Shown: positions 12,660 through 22,917 of the stretch, piece by piece | How positions within the stretch are numbered: position 1 is the first letter of the stretch | Layout of the letters: each line of letters begins with the position of its first letter | Assembly: GCF_024679095.1 (NCBI RefSeq) | Contig: NW_026111754.1 | Location: forward strand, 1-64,000 | Source: Eriocheir sinensis | Taxonomy: Eukaryota > Arthropoda > Malacostraca > Decapoda > Varunidae | Length of the DNA: 64,000 nt | Direction of reading: 5' to 3' | Program-made: the position numbers and the translations under genes | The notes under the pieces: model-generated | The model's database searches: none | What the model was told of the DNA's origin: nothing | The model's input: only the letters and a program-made list of their open reading frames with translations

Positions 12660-13280
12660 TAAAAATTAAGATGCGGGGGGTGGAGGGTCAGCGGGGGTGT
12701 ACAGGCTATGGGGTTTTTTTGACGACGACCTCCCCAGCGTTACCAGTGACGGTCCAACGCCACCTTAGTAGCGCATCTAGCGTGTAGCGAAGTGCCTTGA
12801 GCACACCTGTGAACATATAGGGTGACGAGCGCGACAGATTCTGCCTCCCGAATGGTCCAAATCGTCGACCGTCGTGACCGAAACCCATCCGTTAAAATAG
12901 TTCAGTTATCCCTACGCTCCAAATCGGGAGGAGGAAGCGTCGCATTCTGACTTTCAGTGGTAACTCACGATATCGGCGCGCTCGCGTCACGCATTTCATC
13001 CCTAACAGGTGCAGAATCGAGCGGTCCGGTCGCCCGGTTTGAGCCGTAAGTGGACTTTTTAGGGGGGGGGGACACCTCATCGGGTCACTCCCGGCCAGTT
13101 AGCCGAGAGTTTCTCGGCTCGGGTGTTGGGCGGTGGGGTTCAACACGGTGGGGGGTGAGCAGCTAGCGAGCTGCAGTGGCTCACAGGGTCTCGGCTGACT
13201 TTACTCGTTGCTGGCAACGGTGAATTGACAAGTAGCGAAACAGTAGCAAACTTCGCTAGATCAAAATCGGACGGAGACCT
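12660..13280. repeat. GC-rich 610-bp element, copy 1
   Basis: This block, from GATGCGGGGGGTGGAGGG to GACGGAGACCTCGA, is nearly identical to 60893-61515 in the same orientation. It is much more GC-rich than its neighbours. It contains small hairpins such as AGCCGAGAGTTTCTCGGCT and G tracts. No ORF over it looks coding. Both copies lie beside hrA repeats. Confidence 0.9.
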
Positions 13281-13424
13281 CGACACATTTGACGATTCTT
13301 TTTTTTCAATTATGTCTTTCGGTGCTTCCGATTCTGACTTTGTAGTTGCTGGATGTGAAGTCTTTGGCTTCCAATTCTGACTTTATGAATGTAGTATAAA
13401 CTCTAGCACGAACTAAATTCAGAA

Positions 13425-13835
13425 TCGAAAACACATTCACCTCACATAAGGTCAGACGACATTCAAGATTCAGAATCGGAAGCTTCGGAAGACAAAGACA
13501 TGCATTCACTTCAATCAAAGGTAGACGACATTCAGTTCGAACGTACATCTCCCTATGTAGATCCTAAATTATGGTTAACATAATACTAAAGTCAGAATCG
13601 GAAGCTTCGGAAGACAAAGACACACATTCACCTCACACAAGGTTAGACGACATTCAGTACGAACTAGATTCAGAATCGGAAGCTTCGGAAGACAAAGACA
13701 CACATTCACCTCACATAAGGTTAGACGACAATCAATACGAACTAGATTCAGAATCGGAAGCTTCGGAAGACAAAGACACGCATTCACTTCAATCAAAGGT
13801 AGACGACATTCAGTTCTAACAATAAAGTCAGAATT
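13425..13835 (-). repeat. hrA array 1 (78-bp units, inverse orientation)
   Basis: Four to five units contain AGAATCGGAAGCTTCGGAAG, ACACATTCACCTCA and GACGACATTCAGTACGAACT. The same units run in the opposite sense at 44797, 50100 and 60145. The 78-bp length is a multiple of three, so both strands stay open. Confidence 0.93.
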
Positions 13836-13920
13836 GTAAGTCAGTGTGTTACTGGTTTACATACCTCATGTGTACATCTCTATGTAGATCCTAACTCCTT
13901 GTATTCGACTGTTATCTTCC

Positions 13921-14118
13921 GTGGGATACGATATGAACTTTGTTCGACGCGAAGAAGATATAACCGTAGCAGGACTCATCGAAACCAATAGGAGTCTCCT
14001 GCGAATAGCCAAAAGTATGAAGGATTTTATTAGCGAATATTTCATGAGAGTAGATCTATTTTGCACACCCTCTAAAATTGAGACAACAAAGGAAGGCGGA
14101 CCGAGTCGTGAGCGCTGA
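13921..14118 (+). CDS. Small ORF of unknown function, 65 aa
   Basis: The ORF starts at ATG 13930 or 13921 directly after the hrA array and precedes two viral-type genes on the same strand. The predicted product is mostly helical and charged, with no recognised motif. Coding status is uncertain. Confidence 0.4.
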   Translation: MGYDMNFVRREEDITVAGLIETNRSLLRIAKSMKDFISEYFMRVDLFCTPSKIETTKEGGPSRER

Positions 14119-14245
14119 GACTTAGGTGTGTTAAACATAATTAGCTATTTAACAGACGTGTGATTACTTGGCAATTCTTCTGTCAAGATACAGAAGGACG
14201 GTGTAATAATTTTTCAATCTAGTTAAAAGAATAATTATAATAACG

Positions 14246-14398
14246 ATGAACGATTCGTCGATTTTGATATTGTTAATGGTCTTCGTAGCCATAAGCGTTA
14301 CGTTAGTGGCTGTGTATCAGAATCGTTTGTTACATCGCGAACCCTTAATTGCAGAACAGGACGCAGACGTTAGTGAAATAGACGACGGATTGCTTTAG
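14246..14398 (+). CDS. Small single-pass membrane protein, 50 aa
   Basis: ATG at 14246 and TAG at 14396-14398 enclose 50 codons. Residues 5-24 (SILILLMVFVAISVTLVAVY) form a clear transmembrane segment, followed by an acidic tail of about 25 residues (AEQDADVSEIDDGLL). It ends 20 bp before the ATG of the next gene on the same strand. Short membrane proteins of this kind are common among nimavirus envelope components, but I cannot name a homologue. Confidence 0.65.
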   Translation: MNDSSILILLMVFVAISVTLVAVYQNRLLHREPLIAEQDADVSEIDDGLL

Positions 14399-14418
14399 CA
14401 GCAGCACCGCAGGCAGCG

Positions 14419-15248
14419 ATGGCTACTCTCTCTGACACCGTGAAGCAAAGAATTGAAGCCTTAGTTGACAAGAGGTTGGTTACACTTCAGAAAGAAATTC
14501 CGAATCAACCATTGACTTTGTACTTGTTATACGATTATTTGAAAAGATACATTGTTAGTAAAAATCTTGATACGTTTTATAACTTGTTTTTGAATAAATC
14601 TATGTTGGCTTTCTCAGATCAAGTGTTCAATTCAGAATCTTTAAAACTAAGATTAGTGAAGTCATTAAAGTCAACTTAACCGAAACTGTGAGGAATCAAC
14701 TGGCACGTATCGTGTCGAATGTCAACGAAGATATTATATTTGATTTAACAGTCGATGTTAAACAATTAATCGATGATCATCAATTGCTCAGTGAGAGTAA
14801 TATGAACACACTTCTTCTTCAAGAATCCTCTTTGCAGAACAAACGACTTCACAAACAAAACCGGTTAAGTCTATTAAATTTTTATTTCGATGATAATACG
14901 CAAACTACCTATGTTAACACAAACATACCTCAACAGCACGGAGACTTCCAGATCCAATTAATTGATAATACTTTTTCAGAAAATGATATAGTGCCTAATG
15001 TCTTTTTGTATATTTGGATCGACAAAATATCTACTGGGGCCAATATAATTAATTTTAAAATTCGTTTTAAAAACACTGCAAACTTTAAAGTGTATGTTTC
15101 CATGTTTTCAACACGTAGTGACAACAGTGATGCAACATACATTTTTCCAGCCATCCATGAGCTTATGAGTGTAGCAGACAGTCAAGGCGAAGGCGTCTTT
15201 TGGTTCAAGTTAATACAGAACAAACTCCTCAGGCTGTTCAATCGGTAG
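14419..15248 (+). pseudogene. Viral-type protein in two overlapping frames
   Basis: The first frame (14419-14679) starts at ATG 14419, and the second (open from 14598 to 15248) continues it in the -1 frame. The frame change coincides with a T TTA AAA heptamer at 14640-14646, in the right phase for -1 ribosomal slippage; a one-base indel is the simpler explanation. The N-terminal third is helical and the C-terminal half is beta-rich. A third frame with a basic tail stays open past 15248. AATAAA lies at about 15324. No family is recognised. Confidence 0.6.
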
Positions 15249-15383
15249 AATCAAAACATTTTTCACCATGCTCGCCTACACTGAAGAAAACCTGTAAAAG
15301 TAAAATTAAAAAAAATAAGGTTGGAATAAATATAACATTGTATGAATGTCTTTTATTAATTTGCAACCTACAGAGTTAGTTAG

Positions 15384-16416
15384 TTAACGTACCTTAGTAC
15401 TGAAAAGATGATTCATATTATCATTTTGATCTCTGACGGTGTTTGAATATATTTTAAAGTTCGTAACTTGCGGTTGATCATTTTCCTGTTCTCTTCCAAA
15501 GTACAAAGTATTCGATATGGATTGAAGTAGCACAGGATTGTCGTTCAACAGTTTGATAACACCATGTCGTTTAATTTCGTTACTGGTCGTTAGAGTCATA
15601 GGTGCAATTCCATCGACGTTTCGACGTTGAGCGGCATCTATACTTTCGAAGCCTTGAACTATGGTATCAATCACCCTCTTCAGCTTGTCGCCACTTACAT
15701 TATAAGCCTGTGATCTAAAGATCGATTCGCTATTAGTGATCAACTGATCCGCTTTGTTGAATCGTAAATTACCATGTTCGGGTAAAACCTTACCTTGTTT
15801 GTTCGGAAGAACAACCTGTTCTTCTAGGGATCTACGTAAGATATCAACGTCAATATTCCTCATGGAGTAGAGTCCGTTAAGACCGTCTTGAACACCACTT
15901 GAAATGGCTCCGAGCACCCCAAAGAATTCATATCGATGAGGAGAAACCAATGCATGAGTGGGGTCTCCCCCGTACCCTCTACTGATTAGGTCGCTACCTG
16001 CCACTACTCGCTACTTCGTCCCTGATAAAGTTCTGAGCCTTGTTGATGGTGTCGATGTGAGAGCGCAGGGTTTGCACCATGGAGGTGACGTTGCTTTGTT
16101 TTTGATTAGATGGATTATTAGAAAGAATATGTTTAAACACAGTTGCAGTTTTTCTAAATACTCCCAGGAGTTCCATTAGTTTATCCCAAGCTTCCTTTAG
16201 TGGTTTCAACTCTGAGTTTAGGAATTGATCACCCACCGCTCTCAAAGCACTCTCGCTGATGATACCTTCTCCGAATTTATCATTGTTATTACCGCCATTG
16301 TCGCTACTGCCTTGGACAACTCCTGCGGTTTTCTGACGCTTGAGCATCGCCATCAACTCACCCTCGCTTGTAATAGGGTAACCATTGATGGAAGCCGCAC
16401 CCAGAGGATTTTTCAT
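15384..16416 (-). pseudogene. Viral-type protein, one frameshift, about 345 codons
   Basis: The first frame runs from ATG 16416 to 15994 and the second from 16004 to 15384. The break is a one-base shift near 16000 in GCGAGTAGTGGCAGG; the second frame has no ATG start, so the two parts belong together. The first part contains a Gly/Asn-rich loop (GSSDNGGNNND) and helical segments. It sits 20 bp downstream of the gene at 16436-17449 and was probably co-transcribed. No family is recognised. Confidence 0.6.
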
Positions 16417-16435
16417 TATGAAATCGGGGAGCAGT

Positions 16436-17449
16436 CTACCTTGTAAGATTGTATTTCAATTCTGACGTACGTCGTACGTAACCCCACAAACCGTTCTCTT
16501 GTTCATTACAGAGAGAATTAGTACTGTAGTAAGGAAACATGTTAGCGAGGTTAGTGTGTCCCAGTTGAGCCACATCCATAGCGGAAGATAATTTGGCGTA
16601 AACTTCTTTGGAACCTTTCGAAAGAGTCTTGATGGCTTCTAGGGCCCATGTCGCTCCTGTAATACGACCTAGATGAGTACGTGTGCGGACATTCATGAGT
16701 CGGTGCTGACAAGCGGCCTGTTTACGATCCTGCTGAGACGTCATCTTAAGAAAATTTAACTGGTCTTTTTCAGTGGGTATACGAGCTCCATTTCGGTGAA
16801 TGGTATCGGTCGTGCAATCTAATCTGTTGACGATCTTAGAATCACCCAAGACTCCAAAGTTAGTGAGATCGTTCAACAATAATTGATTACAAAGAACTTC
16901 ACTCAACCAACTATTTCGAGGATTAATAGCAGAGTCTGTCCATTGAAGCCCTAATACACGAATCTTGATCCACACGGCCAAAATGGCCATGTCGCCTACA
17001 CTCATAGCTCTGTCATTTTTTTGATCGTCTTGTATGAGTGTGAACACCAATCGCATGGGTGAGGCCATGAAATAATCCAATGTGTCCCTGCATAAGTCAT
17101 GATCTGCTCCATCACCTAAGTTAGATGATGTTGCAACATCATCTTCACCGCCGCCGCGAACGTTCGCTGCATCATCTTCACCGCCGCTGCGAACGTTCGC
17201 TGCATCAGTAGTAGCAGCACGCTGCTCGCTTGTTTCTCCGTAACCCTCCCCCACACCCAATTTCAGGTAATGCTCCACACTGCTCCTCCGAAATTTGGAG
17301 GTGAAGTTGTAAACCACCACTTTTGACTTTGTTCCAAACCCCGACTTATTATCCTGTGACATTATTGTTGTTGTTGTTCTTACAGGTTCGGATGATTCTT
17401 CTTGAAAATCCATAAGATCGTTAGTAGATCCAGATTTAGTATCAGCCAT
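16436..17449 (-). CDS. Viral-type protein of unknown function, 337 aa
   Basis: The ORF is intact, from ATG 17449 to 16436, and is one of the longest intact genes in the viral block. It has an acidic Ser/Thr-rich N-terminus and a short tandem duplication (AANVRSGGEDD / AANVRGGGEDD) around residues 83-106. A folded C-terminal 230 residues rich in Leu, Trp and Arg follows. A TATTTAAA box lies about 70 bp upstream. It precedes the frameshifted gene at 16416 with 20 bp between them. A structural or nucleic-acid-binding role is possible but not shown. Confidence 0.7.
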   Translation of the reverse strand: MADTKSGSTNDLMDFQEESSEPVRTTTTIMSQDNKSGFGTKSKVVVYNFTSKFRRSSVEHYLKLGVGEGYGETSEQRAATTDAANVRSGGEDDAANVRGGGEDDVATSSNLGDGADHDLCRDTLDYFMASPMRLVFTLIQDDQKNDRAMSVGDMAILAVWIKIRVLGLQWTDSAINPRNSWLSEVLCNQLLLNDLTNFGVLGDSKIVNRLDCTTDTIHRNGARIPTEKDQLNFLKMTSQQDRKQAACQHRLMNVRTRTHLGRITGATWALEAIKTLSKGSKEVYAKLSSAMDVAQLGHTNLANMFPYYSTNSLCNEQENGLWGYVRRTSELKYNLTR

Positions 17450-17515
17450 GTTTAGAGTTATGTTAAGAGACCAGAAGACAGAGAGGATATGATGACTCTG
17501 CTGTATCCGCGGCGG

Positions 17516-17523
17516 TTTAAATA
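17516..17523 (-). promoter_or_regulatory. TATA-like box
   Basis: TATTTAAA on the minus strand lies 67-74 bp upstream of the ATG at 17449. It sits in a GC-rich surround. Confidence 0.5.
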
Positions 17524-17576
17524 GGATCTAGACTGCTGCTGGTGGCGGTGCCTAGCGGTGGTGACGTATTAGATGC

Positions 17577-18140
17577 TCAGAACATCGATACACGAGTGAA
17601 TAACTTATATCCGTTGTGTCCAACTACAATTTTGTACATACCAATAGGTACATGCAATAAATTATTTATAAGTGGTTTGGAATCGTCACAGTAGATTGGT
17701 CCAGTTTCAATATAAGAAACAACCGTTGGATTATTAGTCACAAATTCACGCGTTTCGCGTTCTACAATCTTCCAGTTTATATTGTTGTGTATCTGCGGTT
17801 GAGGTACTACATTACAAATCTGAAAAGTGGCGAGTCTTTCACTTGCTAACAAAAAGTCAGCCACTGGAGCTAGATGTCCTTTGACGAGTTTATCTGACTT
17901 GAAAGCTTGGCGATAAGCACGTTTAAAGTCGTTGACTTTACCCAGTGCTTGACGACACGATCGCCAATTCGATGTACGAGTATACGTGTCATCAACATCT
18001 GTGTACGACACAGTGGGAAGGTGTCTTACCCATCGCGTTCTGTTTCTGAGTTGGTCCCAATTCACTGCCATAACATTGAAGCTTAAGGTGTGGAGCGGTG
18101 GAGATCCTGTAGTAGAAGGAAAATCTTCAGACCCGACCAA
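17577..18140 (-). CDS. DNA/RNA non-specific endonuclease (NUC family)
   Basis: The product shows the NUC signature: a GHLAPVADF block where the family has DRGH, then ICNVVPQPQIHNNINW corresponding to the NxxPQxxxxNxxxW metal-binding region, then the REFVTNNPTVVSYIETGPIY strand and HVPIGMYKIVV. The catalytic His and the metal-binding Asn are kept, but the Asp-Arg preceding Gly-His is Val-Lys here, so activity may be reduced. The best start is ATG 18071; the frame stays open upstream to 18165. It is short for the family at both ends. WSSV encodes a nuclease of this family, which supports the nimavirus assignment. Confidence 0.8.
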   Translation of the reverse strand: MVGSEDFPSTTGSPPLHTLSFNVMAVNWDQLRNRTRWVRHLPTVSYTDVDDTYTRTSNWRSCRQALGKVNDFKRAYRQAFKSDKLVKGHLAPVADFLLASERLATFQICNVVPQPQIHNNINWKIVERETREFVTNNPTVVSYIETGPIYCDDSKPLINNLLHVPIGMYKIVVGHNGYKLFTRVSMF

Positions 18141-18154
18141 AAATTCACGCTTGA

Positions 18155-19323
18155 TGAGATTGGATGTACGTCACGGAGGTTCAGCCAGTGTTGTGCCAGA
18201 CGGGAGTCTATTGGCTGTCATTTACGATCAGAGGACGAACGTAGTGATGGCAACGAAATATTTAGATTTGAAATGGACAATAGACACAGTTAATATAATT
18301 GACAAACTAAAAAAGATCGACACGGAAGCTAACAGTCTTGAAGACAATGTATGGAACCGTTACTTGTTTGAGAACAACAATTTACTCTTCCTTTGCGTTC
18401 AATTGCCTAAATATGAAGATTTCGGAAATGTATTGGATTCAGATCACCCGGAGGATTTTTAAACAATAGAAAGATTAAAGACACATCCAAGACTTATATT
18501 GAGGATACGACAAATACACCGCCGTCTTTATCCCCAATTGAGAGACCAAAGACACCAGGAGGATGTTTTTCAGAGGACACGGGATTCGAAGAACCGTTGA
18601 GTCCTTACGATATATTTGGTTTCATGCGCAGAGGTGTCGCTTCGTCAAGTGCAAGTGCAGATTATGATTCACCTTTCGCATCACGAACGACTTCTCCGCC
18701 ATCGGTCAGGGAAACAAATAAGAAATCATCAACTACAAAAGAATCTCGCAGCAAACGACGACACCGCCGAGATTTAGAAGACGTCCAAGAAAAAGAAGCT
18801 GGTCAACAAAAGATCAACAGAAAAGACCAAGACTCGAATCTGACAAAAAAGAAAATAGTGAAAGAAGAAGTAGTAGTAAACCAAGTGTAAGTAATCCCAA
18901 AACTGTTTTGAATGGAGATAAAGTTGTTTCTAAATCGTATCATAGAGATAGAATTATATCTCATGATGCACCGTTTAAAAAATTATCGCGTCGTAAATCC
19001 CAAAAACTTTGGCAGTTATTTAACGACGCCGAAAAACCTGTAACTCCCAGGAAGGAAGCCTTCCTACCGTCATCTTCTCAATCAACACAACGACGACGTT
19101 TAACCCCCGATTACAGCATGTTTCTCGAGATAAAAACTACTCTCCTATTCCTCCTTCCCCTCCTTCGTCACGTCCACTCGTCCCTAATCAGCAGGTAATA
19201 TCACCGTCTGTTAGTAAAAATCTGTCTGTCCGTCAAAATATAATTTCTAAAATTTCAAGCAGACATATGCTTGTTAATGATAGTTCCAATAACAGTCTAT
19301 TTTTTCTACCGTCGTGGGTTTGA
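18155..19323 (+). pseudogene. Viral-type protein with folded N-terminus and basic disordered C-terminus, several frameshifts
   Basis: The first frame starts at ATG 18155 and ends at 18462. The sequence continues in another frame to 18890, then in a third from about 18870 to 19198, then in a further shifted frame to about 19323. The first 100 residues look globular. The rest is Ser/Pro/Lys/Arg-rich with runs such as RSKRRHRRD and could be a nucleic-acid-binding tail. It starts divergently from the nuclease gene, with their 5' regions overlapping. No family is recognised. Confidence 0.55.
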
Positions 19324-19384
19324 TCTCCGACATCATTTTCTTCAACACTCGTATGACTCTTACCGATAAACCATTGGGAGTGTT

Positions 19385-20014
19385 TCACATAATCGTCAAA
19401 ACAATGTTTTTTTGGAATTCTAGCAGGGACAGAAATTTGTTGTCGTCATAATTGATATCCATCAAAGATAGAGCCACGTTCTGTAATAACTGTTGGTCTT
19501 CAACACAGGCTGATGATTTGACTTCAGCGATTCTCCGAATGAATTTACCGTAGGAACCGATCATGTAAGATATGTTGTTTAATTTCTTTTCAATGTACGT
19601 TGTAATGCCTTGGCTATTAAGTATAAAATTATCTAGGCGAATTAGTTTGTCTTGCCACTCGCCCAAGATTTTGTTAGTTCTTATCTTGGTTTTAACGAGA
19701 CGTCTGGTGAAAATCAGCGGTGTAAAATTGGTTTGGTTGTCGTTTCTCAGTTTTCCGTTTGACTTGATATCAAACCATGAGAATATGGAAGGTGGATGAG
19801 TATGGTTAAACAACAGACCCATGTTAGTATTGTTTATCATCGGTTTAACTTCTACATTAATTGTATCTCGTGAGAGTTTACTAATGTGAATGTAACCTTC
19901 CGAGAGTCGTATATCTTCATCCGTTAGATTTCCTACACCCTCTGTTGTTACAGATCCTGAACTCTTTAAACCACTCTTGATTCTAAAATAGGAAATAGGA
20001 AATGAACGATTGAC
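19385..20014 (-). CDS. Viral-type protein of unknown function
   Basis: The frame is open from 20014 to 19385, with first ATG at 19840. The part upstream of that ATG also looks coding (LSEGYIHISKLSRDTINVEV), so the start is unclear. A strong pyrimidine tract ending in TTTTAG lies at the 5' edge. The upstream fragment at 20048-20416 is in the same frame but separated by three stops in 35 bp. No family is recognised. Confidence 0.55.
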   Translation of the reverse strand, partial: VNRSFPISYFRIKSGLKSSGSVTTEGVGNLTDEDIRLSEGYIHISKLSRDTINVEVKPMINNTNMGLLFNHTHPPSIFSWFDIKSNGKLRNDNQTNFTPLIFTRRLVKTKIRTNKILGEWQDKLIRLDNFILNSQGITTYIEKKLNNISYMIGSYGKFIRRIAEVKSSACVEDQQLLQNVALSLMDINYDDNKFLSLLEFQKNIVLTIM

Positions 20015-20047
20015 TTAACACTCTATTCCATAAGTTCAGCCATATTG

Positions 20048-20416
20048 TTAAGTGACACTTGCATGTTTCACAAAAACTTGTTCGTTAAATGTGACCGTAG
20101 TTCTGGTGATTGGGTAAAACGTATAATCTTGTTGAGTTGTGAGACTGTAGTTGGTCAGGGTTTCAATTAGCGACAGATCTGTGATGTGAATCGGGTTAGA
20201 TGTCAGCGGTGATGGGAGTGGTATTGAGTATCCCAAGAAGTCTGATGTCTTAAAGTGAATCTTAACATCGTTCAATAAATGTGCGTTGTAAAAAGTAATT
20301 TCGTTGTTCAAGTTGATTAAGTCGTCATGCATGATACCAGGAGGAATATAACACGCTCCAATAGAAGTTGAAAATAAGGAATAGCTTGGTGTTCCTAAAT
20401 TTCGGACGAGCGTTAA
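20048..20416 (-). pseudogene. Viral-type gene fragment
   Basis: The frame is open from about 20416 (no ATG until 20332) and encodes a beta-rich segment including GTPSYSLFSTSIGACYIPPG. It follows the gene at 20436-20993 on the same strand after a stop codon. It may be the continuation of that gene, or a separate small gene. Confidence 0.45.
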
Positions 20417-20435
20417 CGTCCTTGCTCTTTAGGTT

Positions 20436-20993
20436 TTAAAATGAACATCGAAAGAGTAAAAGGGTGATAGTGCATTCCTTCCATTCTATTGGAAACTTGT
20501 CTAAAAGGACACCGATGTAAGGTCGAGTTAATCTAGCATAACGAACACTTCTTCTACTAGCGTTGTAAATGTGAATTCTGTTATCTCCCTCCGAACAACA
20601 CGGCCCGGCATACTCCGATCCTGGTAAGACCATCATTTCCTTATCGTTGACATTCGTTGAAAACGTACCACACATTACATAACGAGCATTAGTAAAGTTT
20701 TTCTTAAAGCCTATTCGTCGAATATGTGTTTGAATCGTCGCTATACCGCCGTTGTCAGTTATCATCATCAACCGAGGTCTACCAACGCTCGTGTCGATTC
20801 TGTATAAGGGTAATTTCTCACTGACCAGAGTAGTAGAAGTACGAGAATGTGTTAAGGCAGGTACGTTCAATTTACTGCTCCTGTAGATTTCTATGTCGGT
20901 CACACGAATTTGAGCGTGCATGTTTATATTATCATCGACATAACGCTCTCCGTACTCCCTTTCGAATTCCTCGTCGGTTAGAAACGACGCCAT
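20436..20993 (-). CDS. Viral-type protein, 185 aa; source of the piece duplicated at 31112-31379
   Basis: The ORF runs from ATG 20993 with the N-terminus MASFLTDEEFEREYGERYVD. The middle contains a block (IRRIGF to GVLLDKFPIEWK) that is repeated almost identically at 31112-31379. The last nine codons may be off frame, since an alternative frame beginning near 20476 ends in FDVHFKT a few bases later. No family is recognised. Confidence 0.6.
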   Translation of the reverse strand: MASFLTDEEFEREYGERYVDDNINMHAQIRVTDIEIYRSSKLNVPALTHSRTSTTLVSEKLPLYRIDTSVGRPRLMMITDNGGIATIQTHIRRIGFKKNFTNARYVMCGTFSTNVNDKEMMVLPGSEYAGPCCSEGDNRIHIYNASRRSVRYARLTRPYIGVLLDKFPIEWKECTITLLLFRCSF

Positions 20994-21087
20994 ACTGTGA
21001 AGAATTCAAAATAAAGCTTCGTCGAATAACAATTAAGAATTTAAACCTACACAAGCCATAAGCCAGCGGAGGGATATTGAATTAAAC

Positions 21088-22917
21088 ATGTCAACAAATA
21101 ACAAGAACCAACTCTCCCAACCCAACAGATTGAGTGCTGGTGGTTTGATCTTACCTAATCGGTTTGTCGTCAATCCTCATCAAGGAGCTGGAGAATTGGT
21201 AGCATTTCGTTACGCTGGAGGCACAACTCCCCAACACTTAGTGTTCCCAGTAGGATCTTCTAAGATCAATTGGTTGACTCTACTCAGGGTTCCATTCGTT
21301 TTGGACAGGCTCTAACTCGATCGAAAAATTTACCCAACGGTCCATTAGACCCTAGTATTCGATTGGACGCTCTAGAACTGAAACGTCTTCGTTTCTGGCG
21401 AAGTTTCGATTTTATCAGCGAATGTTGCAGATCGTCGGAATGATTCGTTACGAACCTTTTGTTATTGGTTGCGGTCTGTACGACCGGGAAGCTTTAAACC
21501 TGCATCCTAAAAGTGTTCACGAACGTAGTATCTTGTACTTGGGTGATCATTTTCGCGTAACAACACGCTATTAAGTGACATGGTCCACACCGGGATTTAT
21601 GGCTCCTACCTGACGCTGTGTATCAGAATCGAAACGACATTATCCGTCGGGTACTGGAAGCAGAAGAGAAGAGCGCTGCTTTGGATTGGGAAGACGCATT
21701 ACAGCACAACCGAACGAGATTTGAAGGAGACGAATTGGACGCCTCGTCGATTATTGAATCGTCCGTGTTAAATTATCGGAGAGAGGAGTCGGTAGGTTAA
21801 GAAAGAACCGACTGATAGAATTCGCCAATAACGTTCTCACTAAAGAACAGAGAGACAGTCTCTGTGCAACTTTAGTACATCCCAACGAAGGAACATCTCA
21901 ATCTTTCATTGACGCCTTAATCATTTCTCCCTGTAGAACTGGAGTGTATGAAATGTTGCATTCGTTATTAAAGATTATTAATTTTAGCATTTTGAACACG
22001 ATTGGTTATGATGCTCATCGCATCATGATGTTCAAAATATTCGTACCGGCTTTACTGGCCGTATTCCTAAGTAACGGGGGTTTAGGAGACGTGTTCGAGA
22101 ACGGTGCTTTTCAACTCAAGTTGTTTCACGACCAATCTGGAAAGACGACCATTGGCAGCATACTTGAACGCAGCGCCATGCGCGCTGATGCAAACAGGCA
22201 ATCCAAGAACTATGCCAAGTACGATTCAGCTACGTTAAACGGTGAGTTGACAGAGTCATCCGCTGATCTCCCGCTGGCTATTAACATTGGAGTGAGTCTA
22301 AAGAAATGTGAATACGAAAAAAAGATTTTGAACATGGTTAATGACAACATCATTAAAATAGCATTGAGTAAAGAAAAAGTGGCATTACAACAAAGACGAG
22401 CTAGGAGAATATTGAAACGCAGAAAGTTGTCATCTGACACCGACTCAAAATGTTACCACTCTAAAAAGACCCGAACGAACGTTAGTAACGAATTAGAGGA
22501 AATCGAAGATGAGATGGACGAAGAAGAGTATAATGAAGATTGTACTAATGCAGAAGATATAGAAGAGGAAGATCAACCAGATTGCTGTAGTAGTAGAGAT
22601 GTCGAGGAGGGATGGATATCTGAGAGGAAGAGATGTTCGGATCCATCAAAGATTTGTGGTTGTGTAATAGTGGTATTCATCCTATCGATCAAGCCGAACT
22701 CTTTAAAAAATTAACTTTCAGAAATTATAACAAGTTATGGTTGCTCATGTTTGCAAGGGCTATTGAAGTATTTCGAAAATGGTGTGTTCTGACACCTTCT
22801 TCTGTTGATCAGTCCTTCTTTTCTGTTAAGTTTAATCATACTGTGTCACAGATTCACGACTACAATGCTCCAACTATGGTTCACCATGCTAAATTTGTTT
22901 CTTCGGGTTACAATTAA
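21088..22917 (+). pseudogene. Long viral-type gene with multiple frameshifts
   Basis: Starting from ATG 21088 (MSTNNKNQLSQ), coding character passes through at least five frame changes (about 21290, 21400-21450, 21560-21620, 21780 and 22630). The longest open piece is 21944-22714. It includes a helical core, a basic KLSSDTDSK-type region and a strongly acidic stretch (EEIEDEMDEEEYNED) near 22500-22570. The last frame, 22633-22917, ends at the edge of the duplicated block on the opposite strand. The apparent full length is about 600 residues. No family is recognised. Confidence 0.5.

Noticed and set aside
12706..13080. Short ORFs in the GC-rich element (also 61125-61307)
   Set aside because: Frame is not kept between the two copies and composition is not codon-like.
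20014..20050. Spliced gene joining 20048-20416 with 19385-20014
   Set aside because: A good acceptor-like tract exists, but there is no matching donor and the gap is only 35 bp.
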